Source: an uncultured bacterium
Lineage (GTDB): Bacteria > Cyanobacteriota > Vampirovibrionia > Gastranaerophilales > Gastranaerophilaceae
Direction: 5' to 3'
Assembly (NCBI GenBank): GCA_902777605.1
Contig: CACYUI010000011.1
Span: forward strand, 1 to 64,000
DNA length: 64,000 nucleotides
Part shown: positions 44,359-53,131 of the stretch, piece after piece
Layout of the letters: every line of letters starts with the position of its first letter
Numbering within the stretch: the stretch's first letter is position 1
Made by a program: the position numbers and the translations under genes
The notes under the pieces: generated by a model
What the model was told of the DNA's origin: nothing
What the model saw: the letters and a program-made list of their open reading frames with translations, nothing else
Database searches by the model: none

Positions 44359-45225
44359 TTATTTGGTTGCATTAATAAATACAGCATTCGTTTTTAAATC
44401 TATTTGTTTGCCGGTCAAATAGTTTTCGACATCTCGCATAAACTTCTCAACTGTAGGTTCATCAAAATACTTCATATATCTTTCTTTAGTATTTGGCTGA
44501 TTTGGTGAAGGGGGATTCAAAAACCATTCACGAACCATATTCGGCTGCACAACATAACTTGATTTTACTTCCTGTAGTTTTACCTCAGGAATAGTGAATC
44601 CTGCAATTTCAAGGTTCATCTTTATTGTATTTTCATCAAAATTGCAAAGTGAGTCATATTGATTTTCCATTATCTCATTCTCTGCTTTTTTAAAATCCTC
44701 ATATCTGTCAACAAACGCAGGATGCAATATTTCCCAATACCTTGTATTAGAACGAATTACCGGTTCAAATGCACATAACTTGCCGCCTTTTTTTAGAACT
44801 CTATAAATTTCATTAAAAGCAGGTTGTTTATTAACAACATGAACAAGAACAGAGCGCATAACTGCTTTATTAACAGATTCATCGGGAAGATTAATATGTT
44901 CAACAGGACTTTGGAGAAGTTCATATCCTTCTTTAACGCCTAATTCATCAAGGATTTTCTTACAATCATCAAGACAATCCTGAAACATATCAGAAAAAAT
45001 AACCTTTCCTTTACAATCTTGCATTTCAAGAGCTTTAAAAGCAAGCAAACCTGTTCCGCATCCAATATCAAGAACCGTATCAAAAGGCTTTATTTCCGCA
45101 TAAACTAAAATTACATCCCTTACAGCTTCTAACCATTTAGTTGTTTGTTCAATCATTTCAGGTGTTTGCCCTGCAAAACGATTTTGTTTAAGCCATTGTG
45201 TCCAGTTTTTACAAATTTCGCTCAT
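44359..45225 (-). CDS. Class I SAM-dependent methyltransferase
   Basis: 288 residues with motif I VLDIGCGTGLLAFKAL (about 65-80), acidic motif II, and a UbiE/methyltransf-11-like core (VLKKGGKLCAFEPV). The C-terminal half is unusual and may form a substrate lid. Substrate unknown. GAGG-type site before the ATG. It lies upstream of kdsB on the same strand with a 30-bp gap. Confidence 0.88.
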   Translation of the reverse strand: MSEICKNWTQWLKQNRFAGQTPEMIEQTTKWLEAVRDVILVYAEIKPFDTVLDIGCGTGLLAFKALEMQDCKGKVIFSDMFQDCLDDCKKILDELGVKEGYELLQSPVEHINLPDESVNKAVMRSVLVHVVNKQPAFNEIYRVLKKGGKLCAFEPVIRSNTRYWEILHPAFVDRYEDFKKAENEIMENQYDSLCNFDENTIKMNLEIAGFTIPEVKLQEVKSSYVVQPNMVREWFLNPPSPNQPNTKERYMKYFDEPTVEKFMRDVENYLTGKQIDLKTNAVFINATK

Positions 45226-45294
45226 CTTCCAATCCTCTTAAAGCCTGTATAACTGATATGAAAAGATTATACAACATTTTAGGTTATTGGGCAA

Positions 45295-45567
45295 TTACTT
45301 AAGATTAGAAGCACAAGCTTTTGTATATTCTCTGAAGAAATCATAACCTTGTCTTGCTCTGTTATCAAAATCTGTCATTATTTGAATAAGATCAAAAGAA
45401 TCAATGCCTTTTTTATCAGAAAAATCTTTTGCCTCGACTACTTTTCCTTTTTTCCATACTTCGTAAGCAATTTTTGTTATGCCTGTATTACCGACCTTTT
45501 CAGATTCTGTAATAGCAATTTTCGCAGTCTCTCCCGTTTTTAAGGGCAATCGAAAAACTGTTTTCAT
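45295..45567 (-). CDS. Hypothetical protein
   Basis: 90 residues, charged, no membrane segment; contains FDLIQIMTDFDNRARQGYDFF. Follows the 74-residue gene by 8 bp, so the two form a small operon. Family not recognised. Confidence 0.65.
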   Translation of the reverse strand: MKTVFRLPLKTGETAKIAITESEKVGNTGITKIAYEVWKKGKVVEAKDFSDKKGIDSFDLIQIMTDFDNRARQGYDFFREYTKACASNLK

Positions 45568-45575
45568 TCTAAATT

Positions 45576-45800
45576 TTATTTTTTTATATTGTTGATTAAA
45601 TATGAAAAGTAATTTGCTTTAAGCAAATCATTAACTTCATCAGACAAAAAATATTCATCCTTCATTAAAAGTTGAGCATAAAGAGTTGGTTCTGCTTTTT
45701 TAACAACACCTTTTTGCTGTTTTGCTACATTCATGGTTCTTAGCATAATTTCACTATAAGAAACACCAAAAGATTGTTGATTTATATTTCCTACGCGCAT
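45576..45800 (-). CDS. Small protein with SFG-type N-terminus
   Basis: 74 residues: MRVGNINQQSFGVSYSEIML then a helical body. The N-terminal QQSFG resembles the SFKG/NFRA motifs of two other proteins in the window. GGGAT upstream. Unknown function. Confidence 0.6.
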   Translation of the reverse strand: MRVGNINQQSFGVSYSEIMLRTMNVAKQQKGVVKKAEPTLYAQLLMKDEYFLSDEVNDLLKANYFSYLINNIKK

Positions 45801-45836
45801 AAAATATCCCTTATATAATACACATCAGAGAAAAAC

Positions 45837-45861
45837 AGAGCTCCGCATAATTTGGAGCTCT
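45837..45861 (-). terminator. Bidirectional terminator after rpmA
   Basis: AGAGCTCC / GGAGCTCT stem (8 bp) with T-runs on both strands. Confidence 0.85.
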
Positions 45862-45875
45862 ATCTTTTTTTAATT

Positions 45876-46130
45876 TTAAACAGCGTATACAGAAACTTGC
45901 TTTCTGTCGCGTCTGTGCGGTTCAAATTTAACCTGTCCGTCAATTAGCGCGAACAATGTGTCATCAGAACCTATACCTACATTGTTGCCGGGATGAATTT
46001 TAGTTCCTCTCTGGCGAACAATGATATTTCCGGTTTTTACCATTTCACCGCCGAATTTCTTTACGCCTAAACGCTTAGCTTCCGAATCACGGCCGTTACG
46101 GGTGGAACCCATACCTTTCTTATGTGCCAT
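45876..46130 (-). CDS. rpmA: 50S ribosomal protein L27
   Basis: 84 residues beginning [28 protein letters not shown] with the invariant [18 protein letters not shown]. There is no cleaved Firmicutes-type N-terminal extension. AAAGGAG precedes the ATG. Downstream of rplU, as usual. Confidence 0.98.
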   Translation of the reverse strand: MAHKKGMGSTRNGRDSEAKRLGVKKFGGEMVKTGNIIVRQRGTKIHPGNNVGIGSDDTLFALIDGQVKFEPHRRDRKQVSVYAV

Positions 46131-46175
46131 TTTTATTTCTCCTTTAGTTAATTACATTATTGTTACAGATGCTAA

Positions 46176-46532
46176 TTATTCTGCAGATGCTTCTGTTGTT
46201 TCTGCTTTAGCTTTTGATGCAGTAGTTCTGATTTTGTTAATCATTACTCTTGCAAAACCTTGTCTGTGACCTTGTTTTTTTCTGTAACCTTTTTTAGGTC
46301 TTTGTTTGTATACAATGATTTTCTTTGCACGGTCTAATTTTAGAACTGTACCTTCAACCTTTGCATTTGCTACATATGGTTGACCAACTTTTGACTTTTT
46401 GCCGTTAACAATCATAACAACTTTGTCAAAAACAACTTTTGAATCAGCTTCTTCACCCAAAAGTTCAACATCAACATAGCGTCCTTCTTCAACTTGGTAT
46501 TGTTTACCACCTGTTTCGACTATTGCGTACAT
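46176..46532 (-). CDS. rplU: 50S ribosomal protein L21
   Basis: 118 residues: MYAIVETGGKQYQVEEGRYVDVELL, VVMIVNGKKSKVGQPYV, KKIIVYKQRPKKGYRKKQGHRQ, plus an Ala/Glu-rich tail. AAAGGAA ribosome site. A GGGGTAAA motif (inverted, 46602) lies 70 bp upstream of the start. First gene of the rplU-rpmA operon. Confidence 0.98.
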   Translation of the reverse strand: MYAIVETGGKQYQVEEGRYVDVELLGEEADSKVVFDKVVMIVNGKKSKVGQPYVANAKVEGTVLKLDRAKKIIVYKQRPKKGYRKKQGHRQGFARVMINKIRTTASKAKAETTEASAE

Positions 46533-46694
46533 TGTCTTTTCCTTTCGTTTATGGGTTCTGTAGAATTCCGTACTTTCTGTACCGAGTCCGTTTAAAAACA
46601 GTTTACCCCTCTAATACTATTTATATAAGTTAAATCTAACACAAGCCTATTTCTGCTGTCAAGAACAGAGTTTTTAAATGTTTACAATAGGGGT

Positions 46695-46740
46695 AAAATA
46701 ATGTCGCGTTTTGTTGTTCCACAAAACGCGACATTATTTT
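46695..46740 (-). terminator. 20-bp perfect stem after the acyl-CoA synthetase gene
   Basis: Arms 46695-46714 and 46721-46740 are perfectly complementary (core GTCGCGTTTTGT), loop of 6 bases, ending in ATTTT. Stop of the minus-strand gene is at 46755. A GGGGTAAA motif adjoins (46690). Confidence 0.85.
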
Positions 46741-46754
46741 ACTTATTTTATTTT

Positions 46755-48440
46755 TTATACTGCACCGACTTGTGCTTTAACTTCTTTTCTCTTCACTTTG
46801 TTTGTTGTTGTTCTCGGAAGAGTTTCGCGTCTGATAATCAAGTTTGTCGGGCGTTTATACGGTGTCAGTCTTTGCAAAAGTTCTTTAATGTCAGCTTTAA
46901 CGAGATTATTAATTTCTTCATCTGTTTTTTCTTCATACAAATAAGGTTTTGGGACAACTACGGCTACAACTTCTTCCGTACCGTCTTTTGCTCCAAAAGT
47001 TCTTTCTGCACCAAATACACATACCTCTGAAAGATATTCACTTTTTTCTAAAACTGATTCTACTTCTTCAGGAAGAACTTTTTTACCACCTGAAAGAACA
47101 ATCATGTTCTTAATTCTGCCTGTTATATAGATGTAACCGTCATCACCGATTTTTGCGACATCACCCGTATGGAACCATCCGTCCGGCTCAAGAACAGATG
47201 CGGTAAGTTCAGGCTGATTGTGATATCCTTTCATAACGGAAGGACCTTTTACAAGAAGTTCCCCTGTTTTAGGATCTGTTTTATATTTCCAGCTCTTATA
47301 TGGTTTTCCTATTGAAGCATAGTCATTGATTTTATCAGTGTTTAGTGCTACAACAGGGCTTGTTTCTGTTAAACCGTATCCCTGACATACTTTTATACCG
47401 ATTCTGTTAAAGAATATAGCGACATTTACATCCATTGGCGCGCCGCCGGAAAGAATACCCCAGAATTTACCGCCAAATTGTCTGTGAAGATCTCTGAATA
47501 AGAATTTTTTAATTTTTCCAAAACCCAAAAGTTTAGCAATATAGTGATATTTAAAATCAAACCACCACTTACCAAGCGGAGTATATTTATTAATGCATTC
47601 CGCTTCAAGAGTTGTTTTAAGAAGCTTCATAAAAGCAGGTACCATTATCATAAATTCAATTTCTTTATCTCTCATCATCTTCAAAATATCTTTTGGCTTA
47701 AGGCTCTTTGTATAATAAATTGAATAACCAAAATTCAAAAATGAAGAGAAACCAACAGTCATTTCAAACATATGATTCATTGGAAGAATTGATAAAATTG
47801 ATACCCGTCTGTTATCAGGAAGTATCTTATCAAACGCATCTTTAGTAATAATAAGCTGTGAAGTAATATTACCAAAAGTAATTTCTACACCTTTTGGTGC
47901 ACCTGTCGTACCTGATGTATAAATAATGAATGCTACAGCTTTTCCGCTTCTGACTCTCCATTTTGCATCATAAATATCAGGCAATTCATAAATATTTTTA
48001 ATTCCTTCTGCTTGGAACTTGTCATCCATTACCAAGATTGTTTTAAGAGAAGGAATCTCATCTCTTAGTTGATATGCCTTATCTATATAAGATTGAGAAA
48101 CTAATATAACAGATGGTTCGCTGTCTAAAAGTATTGATTTAAGTTCGTATATTGTAAGTTTGTTGTCTAAAGGAACCGTAATTGTACCCGCAAGAACCGA
48201 TGCGAACACGCAAGCACCGTACTCAGGTTTTGACTCGGAAAGAATTGCCAGTCGCTCACCTTTTACAACACCTACTTCTTCAATTAAGTATCTTGCAAGT
48301 TTTCGTGAAAGCAAGCCAACACCTTTGTATGTCAATTCTCTCCAGCCATATTTGCTCCTCATACCGAGAGCAACACGACCTTCATATTCAGATGACTTGT
48401 TTTCTAATATTGATAATAAATGTTTACTTCTTGACTCCAT
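46755..48440 (-). CDS. AMP-binding long-chain acyl-CoA synthetase-like protein
   Basis: 561 residues of the ANL superfamily. Motifs: AFIIYTSGTTGAPKGVEI (AMP-binding P-loop), NHMFEMTVGF, GYGLTETSPVVA, GWFHTGDVAKIGDDGYIYITGRIKNMIVLSGGKKVLPEEVE and a C-terminal region PRTTTNKVKRKEV with the catalytic lysine. It activates a fatty acid or similar acid as acyl-AMP/CoA. The start at 48440 is chosen for GGGAG upstream. Confidence 0.93.
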   Translation of the reverse strand: MESRSKHLLSILENKSSEYEGRVALGMRSKYGWRELTYKGVGLLSRKLARYLIEEVGVVKGERLAILSESKPEYGACVFASVLAGTITVPLDNKLTIYELKSILLDSEPSVILVSQSYIDKAYQLRDEIPSLKTILVMDDKFQAEGIKNIYELPDIYDAKWRVRSGKAVAFIIYTSGTTGAPKGVEITFGNITSQLIITKDAFDKILPDNRRVSILSILPMNHMFEMTVGFSSFLNFGYSIYYTKSLKPKDILKMMRDKEIEFMIMVPAFMKLLKTTLEAECINKYTPLGKWWFDFKYHYIAKLLGFGKIKKFLFRDLHRQFGGKFWGILSGGAPMDVNVAIFFNRIGIKVCQGYGLTETSPVVALNTDKINDYASIGKPYKSWKYKTDPKTGELLVKGPSVMKGYHNQPELTASVLEPDGWFHTGDVAKIGDDGYIYITGRIKNMIVLSGGKKVLPEEVESVLEKSEYLSEVCVFGAERTFGAKDGTEEVVAVVVPKPYLYEEKTDEEINNLVKADIKELLQRLTPYKRPTNLIIRRETLPRTTTNKVKRKEVKAQVGAV

Positions 48441-48561
48441 AAAACTCCCTTCCAACTAGGCTTATTGATAATTTATTCTACTTCAATAAAAATTCTTTGT
48501 CAAAAATAGCAAAAAAAATTTTCTCAAGCTTTAAAAAAAATATAATTATTTGAAAGGTTTT

Positions 48562-49332
48562 ATGAATATTTCTGCGCAACATAATGTAAATACCAATTTT
48601 AGGGCAATACCTCTTGCCGAATACAAATATTTGAACGATAAAGCTAAAAATGTTATTGTATACCAACTTGAAAAAAGGGATATTGACTATCTTAAATACC
48701 TTTCTCAGAATATAGACAAATTCTATAAAAAACACGAAATAGAAGATTATTCTACAAAACAGGTTGTAAAAGAAGCTTTTGATGCAGGAGTAGAAATTCT
48801 TTCCGAAACAAAATACAAAGAAGAAAAAGCAAAAGTTTTGCTTGCACTATCTGACGAAGAACCTAGCGCAATACTTATCGGAAACACTCTAAAAATAGAC
48901 AAAAACGGCAATTTTCACTATTCAAGCAGAAAAAATCATTCAAAAGATGAAACCGAACTTGATTGGCTGGCAACTTGGAACAAAAAAATATTAGGTGAAG
49001 GAAAAGTTATTGTTTGTGAATTTTTCCACTCACTTTTAAACGACGGTTTCAAACAATGTTATGTCCGCTCAGAAATTCCCGAGAAATCATTTGCAATGGC
49101 ATTTTATAAAAAGATGGGATTTGAGCCGTTATCTAACAAACAAAGAAGAATTCAAAGAAAAAATGATAATAGCTATGTCATAGGAAACTTTGATTCTCCT
49201 AAAGATATGATTATACCTATGAAAGCAACCACTAGAGATATCCTTCGCACGCTAAAACTCAGGTGCAAAGAACTCATGCGCAAAGAATTTAAAGAACCCT
49301 TCAGCACAGATTTACCATTCAAAGAACTCTAA
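48562..49332 (+). CDS. GNAT-like protein with NFRA N-terminal motif
   Basis: 256 residues. It begins MNISAQHNVNTNFRAIPLAEYKYL, a lineage-type N-terminus. The C-terminal half has SEIPEKSFAMAFYKKMGFEPL, the acetyl-CoA-binding end of GNAT acetyltransferases; the rest of the fold is not obvious. ATG 48562 behind GAAAGG is preferred over an upstream TTG. Converges with a 42-codon gene by 4 bp. Confidence 0.72.
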   Translation: MNISAQHNVNTNFRAIPLAEYKYLNDKAKNVIVYQLEKRDIDYLKYLSQNIDKFYKKHEIEDYSTKQVVKEAFDAGVEILSETKYKEEKAKVLLALSDEEPSAILIGNTLKIDKNGNFHYSSRKNHSKDETELDWLATWNKKILGEGKVIVCEFFHSLLNDGFKQCYVRSEIPEKSFAMAFYKKMGFEPLSNKQRRIQRKNDNSYVIGNFDSPKDMIIPMKATTRDILRTLKLRCKELMRKEFKEPFSTDLPFKEL

Positions 49333-49457
49333 TATTCGGAAGCAAATCCTTTAACAAGCATTGTTAAAAACTTTTCTAAAATTTCTGCTTTTTCCTTGCA
49401 TTCTTTATAATCTTTTTTAATCCCTTCATCAAGTTTCATTTCTTCAATGTGTTCCAC
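49329..49457 (-). CDS. Very short hypothetical protein
   Basis: A 42-residue charged helical peptide (EHIEEMKLDEGIKKDYKECK...) starting with GTG 49457 behind GTGAGG. Spacing and composition fit a real gene, but it is too short to be sure. Confidence 0.45.
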   Translation of the reverse strand: MEHIEEMKLDEGIKKDYKECKEKAEILEKFLTMLVKGFASEY

Positions 49458-49582
49458 GATATACCTCACTTAAAATAACATTTTATCCTACATGTTGTAT
49501 ATCGGAATTTTTTTTCAAAACTTTAGAGAAAAGCTTGTTTTTGTTACATAAATTAACAAAATAAATTGACTAAGATAACAAA

Positions 49583-49894
49583 CTAAATTCTTTTTTCCAC
49601 TTCTGTTTTAACTATCCAAAAAGTTAATCCTGCTAAAAGGCTTTTTAGTTGATCAATAACCATTTTATTAATAACAGATTTTATTTTTCCTCTTACGATT
49701 GGAGCAAGTTCTATCATTTGCTCGGAAAGCTTTCTTACAATCTGCATAATATCTTTTATCTTTGGTTTTACTTCCTCCAAAAATATATTCGCAGAATTTA
49801 GAATTTTATCCAGCTTAACAAGATTTGTTATAACAAACAAAGCTATAATAACTTCCGCTATAAATACTATTGAAATAAGAAAATAAAATACCAT
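49583..49894 (-). CDS. Small membrane-anchored helical protein
   Basis: 103 residues. One N-terminal membrane helix (FLISIVFIAEVIIALFVITNLV) is followed by a long amphipathic helix (LDKILNSANIFLEEVKPKIKDIMQIVRKLSEQM), resembling DUF948-type proteins. Divergent from murT. Unknown function. Confidence 0.7.
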   Translation of the reverse strand: MVFYFLISIVFIAEVIIALFVITNLVKLDKILNSANIFLEEVKPKIKDIMQIVRKLSEQMIELAPIVRGKIKSVINKMVIDQLKSLLAGLTFWIVKTEVEKRI

Positions 49895-49966
49895 ATTACC
49901 AGACCTATTTTTGTATTATTATATTCCATATAAGGGATTTTTTGAATACACTCGGAGGATTAGATT

Positions 49967-51292
49967 TTGATAAAATCAAATTTTCGATTTAGCTTTTCTT
50001 TGGCAGCTGCAAAGTCAATAAGCACCGCTTTGAAAATAACAAAGCTTTCTGCCGGAACTTCTATTATAGGGAAATTTGTACTTAAAATTTGTCCTGATTT
50101 TTTAGCACATGCAAACAAATACATAAAAACAAAGATTAATATAACGGGAACTAATGGAAAAACAACAACTTCGGGCTTGATTTCCCATCTTATAAAATCT
50201 GATAAAAATACCGTTATAAATAATGCGTTAGGCGCAAATATGATTCAAGGTGTGGTAAATGCCATAGCGGTAGAATTGAACCCGTTTAAGAAATATGACT
50301 ACTCTGTTATTGAATCAGACGAGGCTTTTTTAGAAGTTATTTACAAAAACTTTGAGGCAGATTATCTTGTTGTCACTAATCTTTTTCGTGACCAATTGGA
50401 CAGATATGGTGAGCTTGCGACAACAAAAAAATTTATTCAAAACGGAATAGATTTGAAACCTGATTTAACACTATTATTAAATGCTGATGATCCGCTTGTT
50501 GCAAGTTTTAGAGGTGGCAAAGAAAAAATCTATTATGGTGTTGAAAATGTTGATTACATGGATGGTCTAGAACCTTCAAAAAGCAACACCGAAGAGGCTT
50601 TTAACTGTCCTTGCGGAAAAGCGCTTAAATACGAAAAGAAATTTTATGCTCAGCAAGGTCATTATTACTGTGAATGCGGATACAAAAGACCTGAACCCAA
50701 GTATAAAGCCGATGTAACCCTATACAAAGACCACTCCGTCTTGTTAATAAACGGAGAAGAATTTTTTGTTCCTCTTGTCGGATTATTTAATGCATATAAT
50801 GCACTCGGAGCAATTGCTCTCTGTAAAGAGCTTGGTATCAAAAATATTCAGGAAAATTTGAAAAGTTTCAAAGTTGCATTCGGAAGAAGTGAAGTGAAAT
50901 ATTTGAACGGAAAAAGAACGCTAATTCAATTGATAAAAAATCCAATCGGTGCAAACGAGGTTCTAAAGACAGTAGATTTAGATTCAAATCTTTTAATTAT
51001 AATTAACGATAATTATGCAGACGGGCGTGATGTTTCATGGCTTTGGGATGCAGAATTTGAATGGGTAAACAATACAAAAAAAGAAATTATAGTGTCAGGT
51101 TCACGAGCAAACGATATGGCACTTCGGCTGAAGTATGCAGGAATTAAGGACAATAATATTAGAGTTATAAATGATATAGAAAAAGCGGTTGAATATGTAG
51201 GGAAAAAGGCTGATAATAATATTACGATACTTCCTACTTATACGGCACTTTTGAAATTGAATAAAATGAAAAATTTAAGGAGTAAAGGATAA
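49967..51292 (+). CDS. murT: MurT-like lipid II isoglutaminyl synthase subunit
   Basis: MurT works with the glutaminase GatD to amidate D-Glu in lipid II. 441 residues: Mur-ligase P-loop INITGTNGKTTTSGLI (about 57-72), a Cys4 ribbon (CPCGKALK ... YYCECGYK, about 206-230) that marks MurT, and the C-terminal DUF1727 region with NDNYADGRDVSWLWD. It starts with TTG behind a perfect GGAGG. GatD is not adjacent: the next gene is pdxJ, 3 bp later. Confidence 0.9.
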   Translation: MIKSNFRFSFSLAAAKSISTALKITKLSAGTSIIGKFVLKICPDFLAHANKYIKTKINITGTNGKTTTSGLISHLIKSDKNTVINNALGANMIQGVVNAIAVELNPFKKYDYSVIESDEAFLEVIYKNFEADYLVVTNLFRDQLDRYGELATTKKFIQNGIDLKPDLTLLLNADDPLVASFRGGKEKIYYGVENVDYMDGLEPSKSNTEEAFNCPCGKALKYEKKFYAQQGHYYCECGYKRPEPKYKADVTLYKDHSVLLINGEEFFVPLVGLFNAYNALGAIALCKELGIKNIQENLKSFKVAFGRSEVKYLNGKRTLIQLIKNPIGANEVLKTVDLDSNLLIIINDNYADGRDVSWLWDAEFEWVNNTKKEIIVSGSRANDMALRLKYAGIKDNNIRVINDIEKAVEYVGKKADNNITILPTYTALLKLNKMKNLRSKG

Positions 51293-51295
51293 TAT

Positions 51296-52018
51296 ATGTT
51301 ATTAGGTGTAAATATAGATCATGTCGCAACACTAAGAAACGCAAGGGGCGGAGTTGACCCCGATATTATGACAGCAGTAAGGATTTGCAAAGACTGTCAG
51401 GTTGCATCAATCACAACTCATTTGAGAGAAGACAGGCGTCATATTAAAGATGCCGATGTTGAAGCCATAAGAATGCTTCCAAGGGTTAGATTAAATTTAG
51501 AAATGGCAATGACAGATGAAATGCAAGAAATTGCTCTTCGCTTAAGACCGCATGCAATTTGTCTTGTTCCTGAGAAAAGGCAAGAACTAACAACAGAAGG
51601 CGGACTTGATGTAGAGGGGCAATTAGACAGAGCTATTGAATTTGTAAAACCGCTTATGGCTAAAAATATAGAAGTTAGCTTTTTTATAGATCCTGATGTA
51701 CACCAAATTGCTGCAGTTGCAAAGACAGGCGCGCCATTTATAGAATTACATACAGGAAGATACTCAGAAGTATATGGGACACAAGACGAGGAAAAAGCAT
51801 TCCAAGACCTTAAGGGTGCTGCAATTTTTGCCCAAAATTTTGGTTTAAAAGTCAATGCAGGTCATGGTTTGAATTACAAAAATGTTCACAGAATGCACGA
51901 AATCCCTAACCTTGTAGAACTAAATATAGGACATTCTATCATAGCACGCTCAATTTTTGTAGGCTTGGAAAAGGCTGTCAAAGAGATGAAAGTACTCTGT
52001 GAAGGGGGCAATAGATAA
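51296..52018 (+). CDS. pdxJ: Pyridoxine 5'-phosphate synthase
   Basis: PdxJ condenses 1-deoxyxylulose-5-phosphate with 3-amino-1-hydroxyacetone phosphate in vitamin B6 synthesis. 240 residues: LGVNIDHVATLRNARGG, THLREDRRHI, LVPEKRQELTTEGGLDV, ELHTGRYSEVYG, and LNIGHSIIARSIFVGLEKAV. AAGGAG precedes the ATG. It follows murT by 3 bp. Confidence 0.97.
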   Translation: MLLGVNIDHVATLRNARGGVDPDIMTAVRICKDCQVASITTHLREDRRHIKDADVEAIRMLPRVRLNLEMAMTDEMQEIALRLRPHAICLVPEKRQELTTEGGLDVEGQLDRAIEFVKPLMAKNIEVSFFIDPDVHQIAAVAKTGAPFIELHTGRYSEVYGTQDEEKAFQDLKGAAIFAQNFGLKVNAGHGLNYKNVHRMHEIPNLVELNIGHSIIARSIFVGLEKAVKEMKVLCEGGNR

Positions 52019-52060
52019 AGCAGAACAGCATTACTTTTATAAAAACTGCGAGGGAGTATA

Positions 52061-52396
52061 ATGAAATCAAAAGAAGAAGTTGTTAAGGAAATGCAATTGG
52101 TTGTTGAGCAGATGAGGCTTGATGATATAGAAGAAAATCCCGATTGCGAGCACGAATTTTTCACCTGTGATGCTTGCGGAGGAACAAAGGATTTTGCGGG
52201 CTCTGTAGTCTATGGACATCACAGGCTGTGTAACGACTGCGTTCTTTTGGCTGAAGTAGGGTTTGAGCTTGGGCAAATCAAGGATATTCATGAGCTAATA
52301 GATGCTATGGAAGACAAGCGACTTGAGGCTGACTGTGAATTTATTAAAGAGGAAGAAAAAAGAAAACAAGCTTTAGACAATGCAGAGTTGAATTAG
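52061..52396 (+). CDS. Small zinc-ribbon-like hypothetical protein
   Basis: 111 residues, acidic, with CEHEFFTCDACGG ... HHRLCNDC, i.e. two CxxC pairs with histidines, likely a metal-binding finger. GGGAG ribosome site. Follows pdxJ by 42 bp. Function unknown. Confidence 0.75.
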   Translation: MKSKEEVVKEMQLVVEQMRLDDIEENPDCEHEFFTCDACGGTKDFAGSVVYGHHRLCNDCVLLAEVGFELGQIKDIHELIDAMEDKRLEADCEFIKEEEKRKQALDNAELN

Positions 52397-52423
52397 TCAA
52401 TAATACCCTCTCCCAAAAGATGC

Positions 52424-52553
52424 AAAGTTATGGCGATTCTTCGGACTTCGTCATCATAGGTAAAAATCTACCAAATTTAGCTGTTCCCCTTCTGTCCTTC
52501 GGACATCTTCCCCAATCGGGGCAGAAACAAAACGCGGTTTATCTTGAATATTT
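52424..52553 (+). repeat. 130-bp direct repeat, copy 1
   Basis: Matches 52886-53015 over 130 bp without gaps and with about eight differences. It contains nested dyads (TCCTTCGGA, CCCCAATCGGGG inside CTTCTG...CAGAAG). Short frames across it are not called. The stretch between the copies (52554-52885) holds GGGGTAAA motifs (52713, 52798) but no gene. Confidence 0.85.
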
Positions 52554-52885
52554 AAAACCTTTCCACAAAAAACGAAAAAGTGGGGTTTGGGGCATAACGG
52601 AATGAGCAAACAAACTAGGTGAAGCAACATCATAGAGAGTGCTGTTTGAAGGACAGGCGGGTTGGTAAATGTCTGCTTGACAAAATTTTTAAATCCTATA
52701 TTTACCTCTACATTTACCCCCGAAAGTCCTGAGTTCACTCGATTAGGCTGAGCCGTAGAATTGTTTAGTGAATGTAGTTAAAGCCCCAAGAGTTTCTGGG
52801 GTAAATGCATAAAGCTTGGAGGTATCACTACAAACTTGGAAGTGAAGTGAAAAATTTCTTTGCGGTCAAAGAAATGAACATACAA

Positions 52886-53015
52886 AAAGTTATGGCGATT
52901 CTTCGGACTTCGTCATTATCAGCAAAAATCTACCAAATTTACTTATTCCCCTTCTGTCCTTCGGACATCTTCCCCAATCGGGGCAGAAGCAAAACGCGGT
53001 TTATCTTGAATATTT
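52886..53015 (+). repeat. 130-bp direct repeat, copy 2
   Basis: Second copy, same orientation, ending 116 bp before nifU. May be a mobile mini-element or a structured RNA. Confidence 0.85.
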
Positions 53016-53131
53016 TATAACCACTTAATCACTTTTTTTAAAATCGTTAATTTTTTCTTAAGGCAATATAAAAAAAACTTTCTTTGATATAAAATTATAT
53101 AAGAAAATCACAAAATCACGAGGTAGAAACT

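Noticed and set aside
52420-53020. Short frames across the 130-bp repeats
   Set aside because: Both start inside the duplicated non-coding element and carry no ribosome site.
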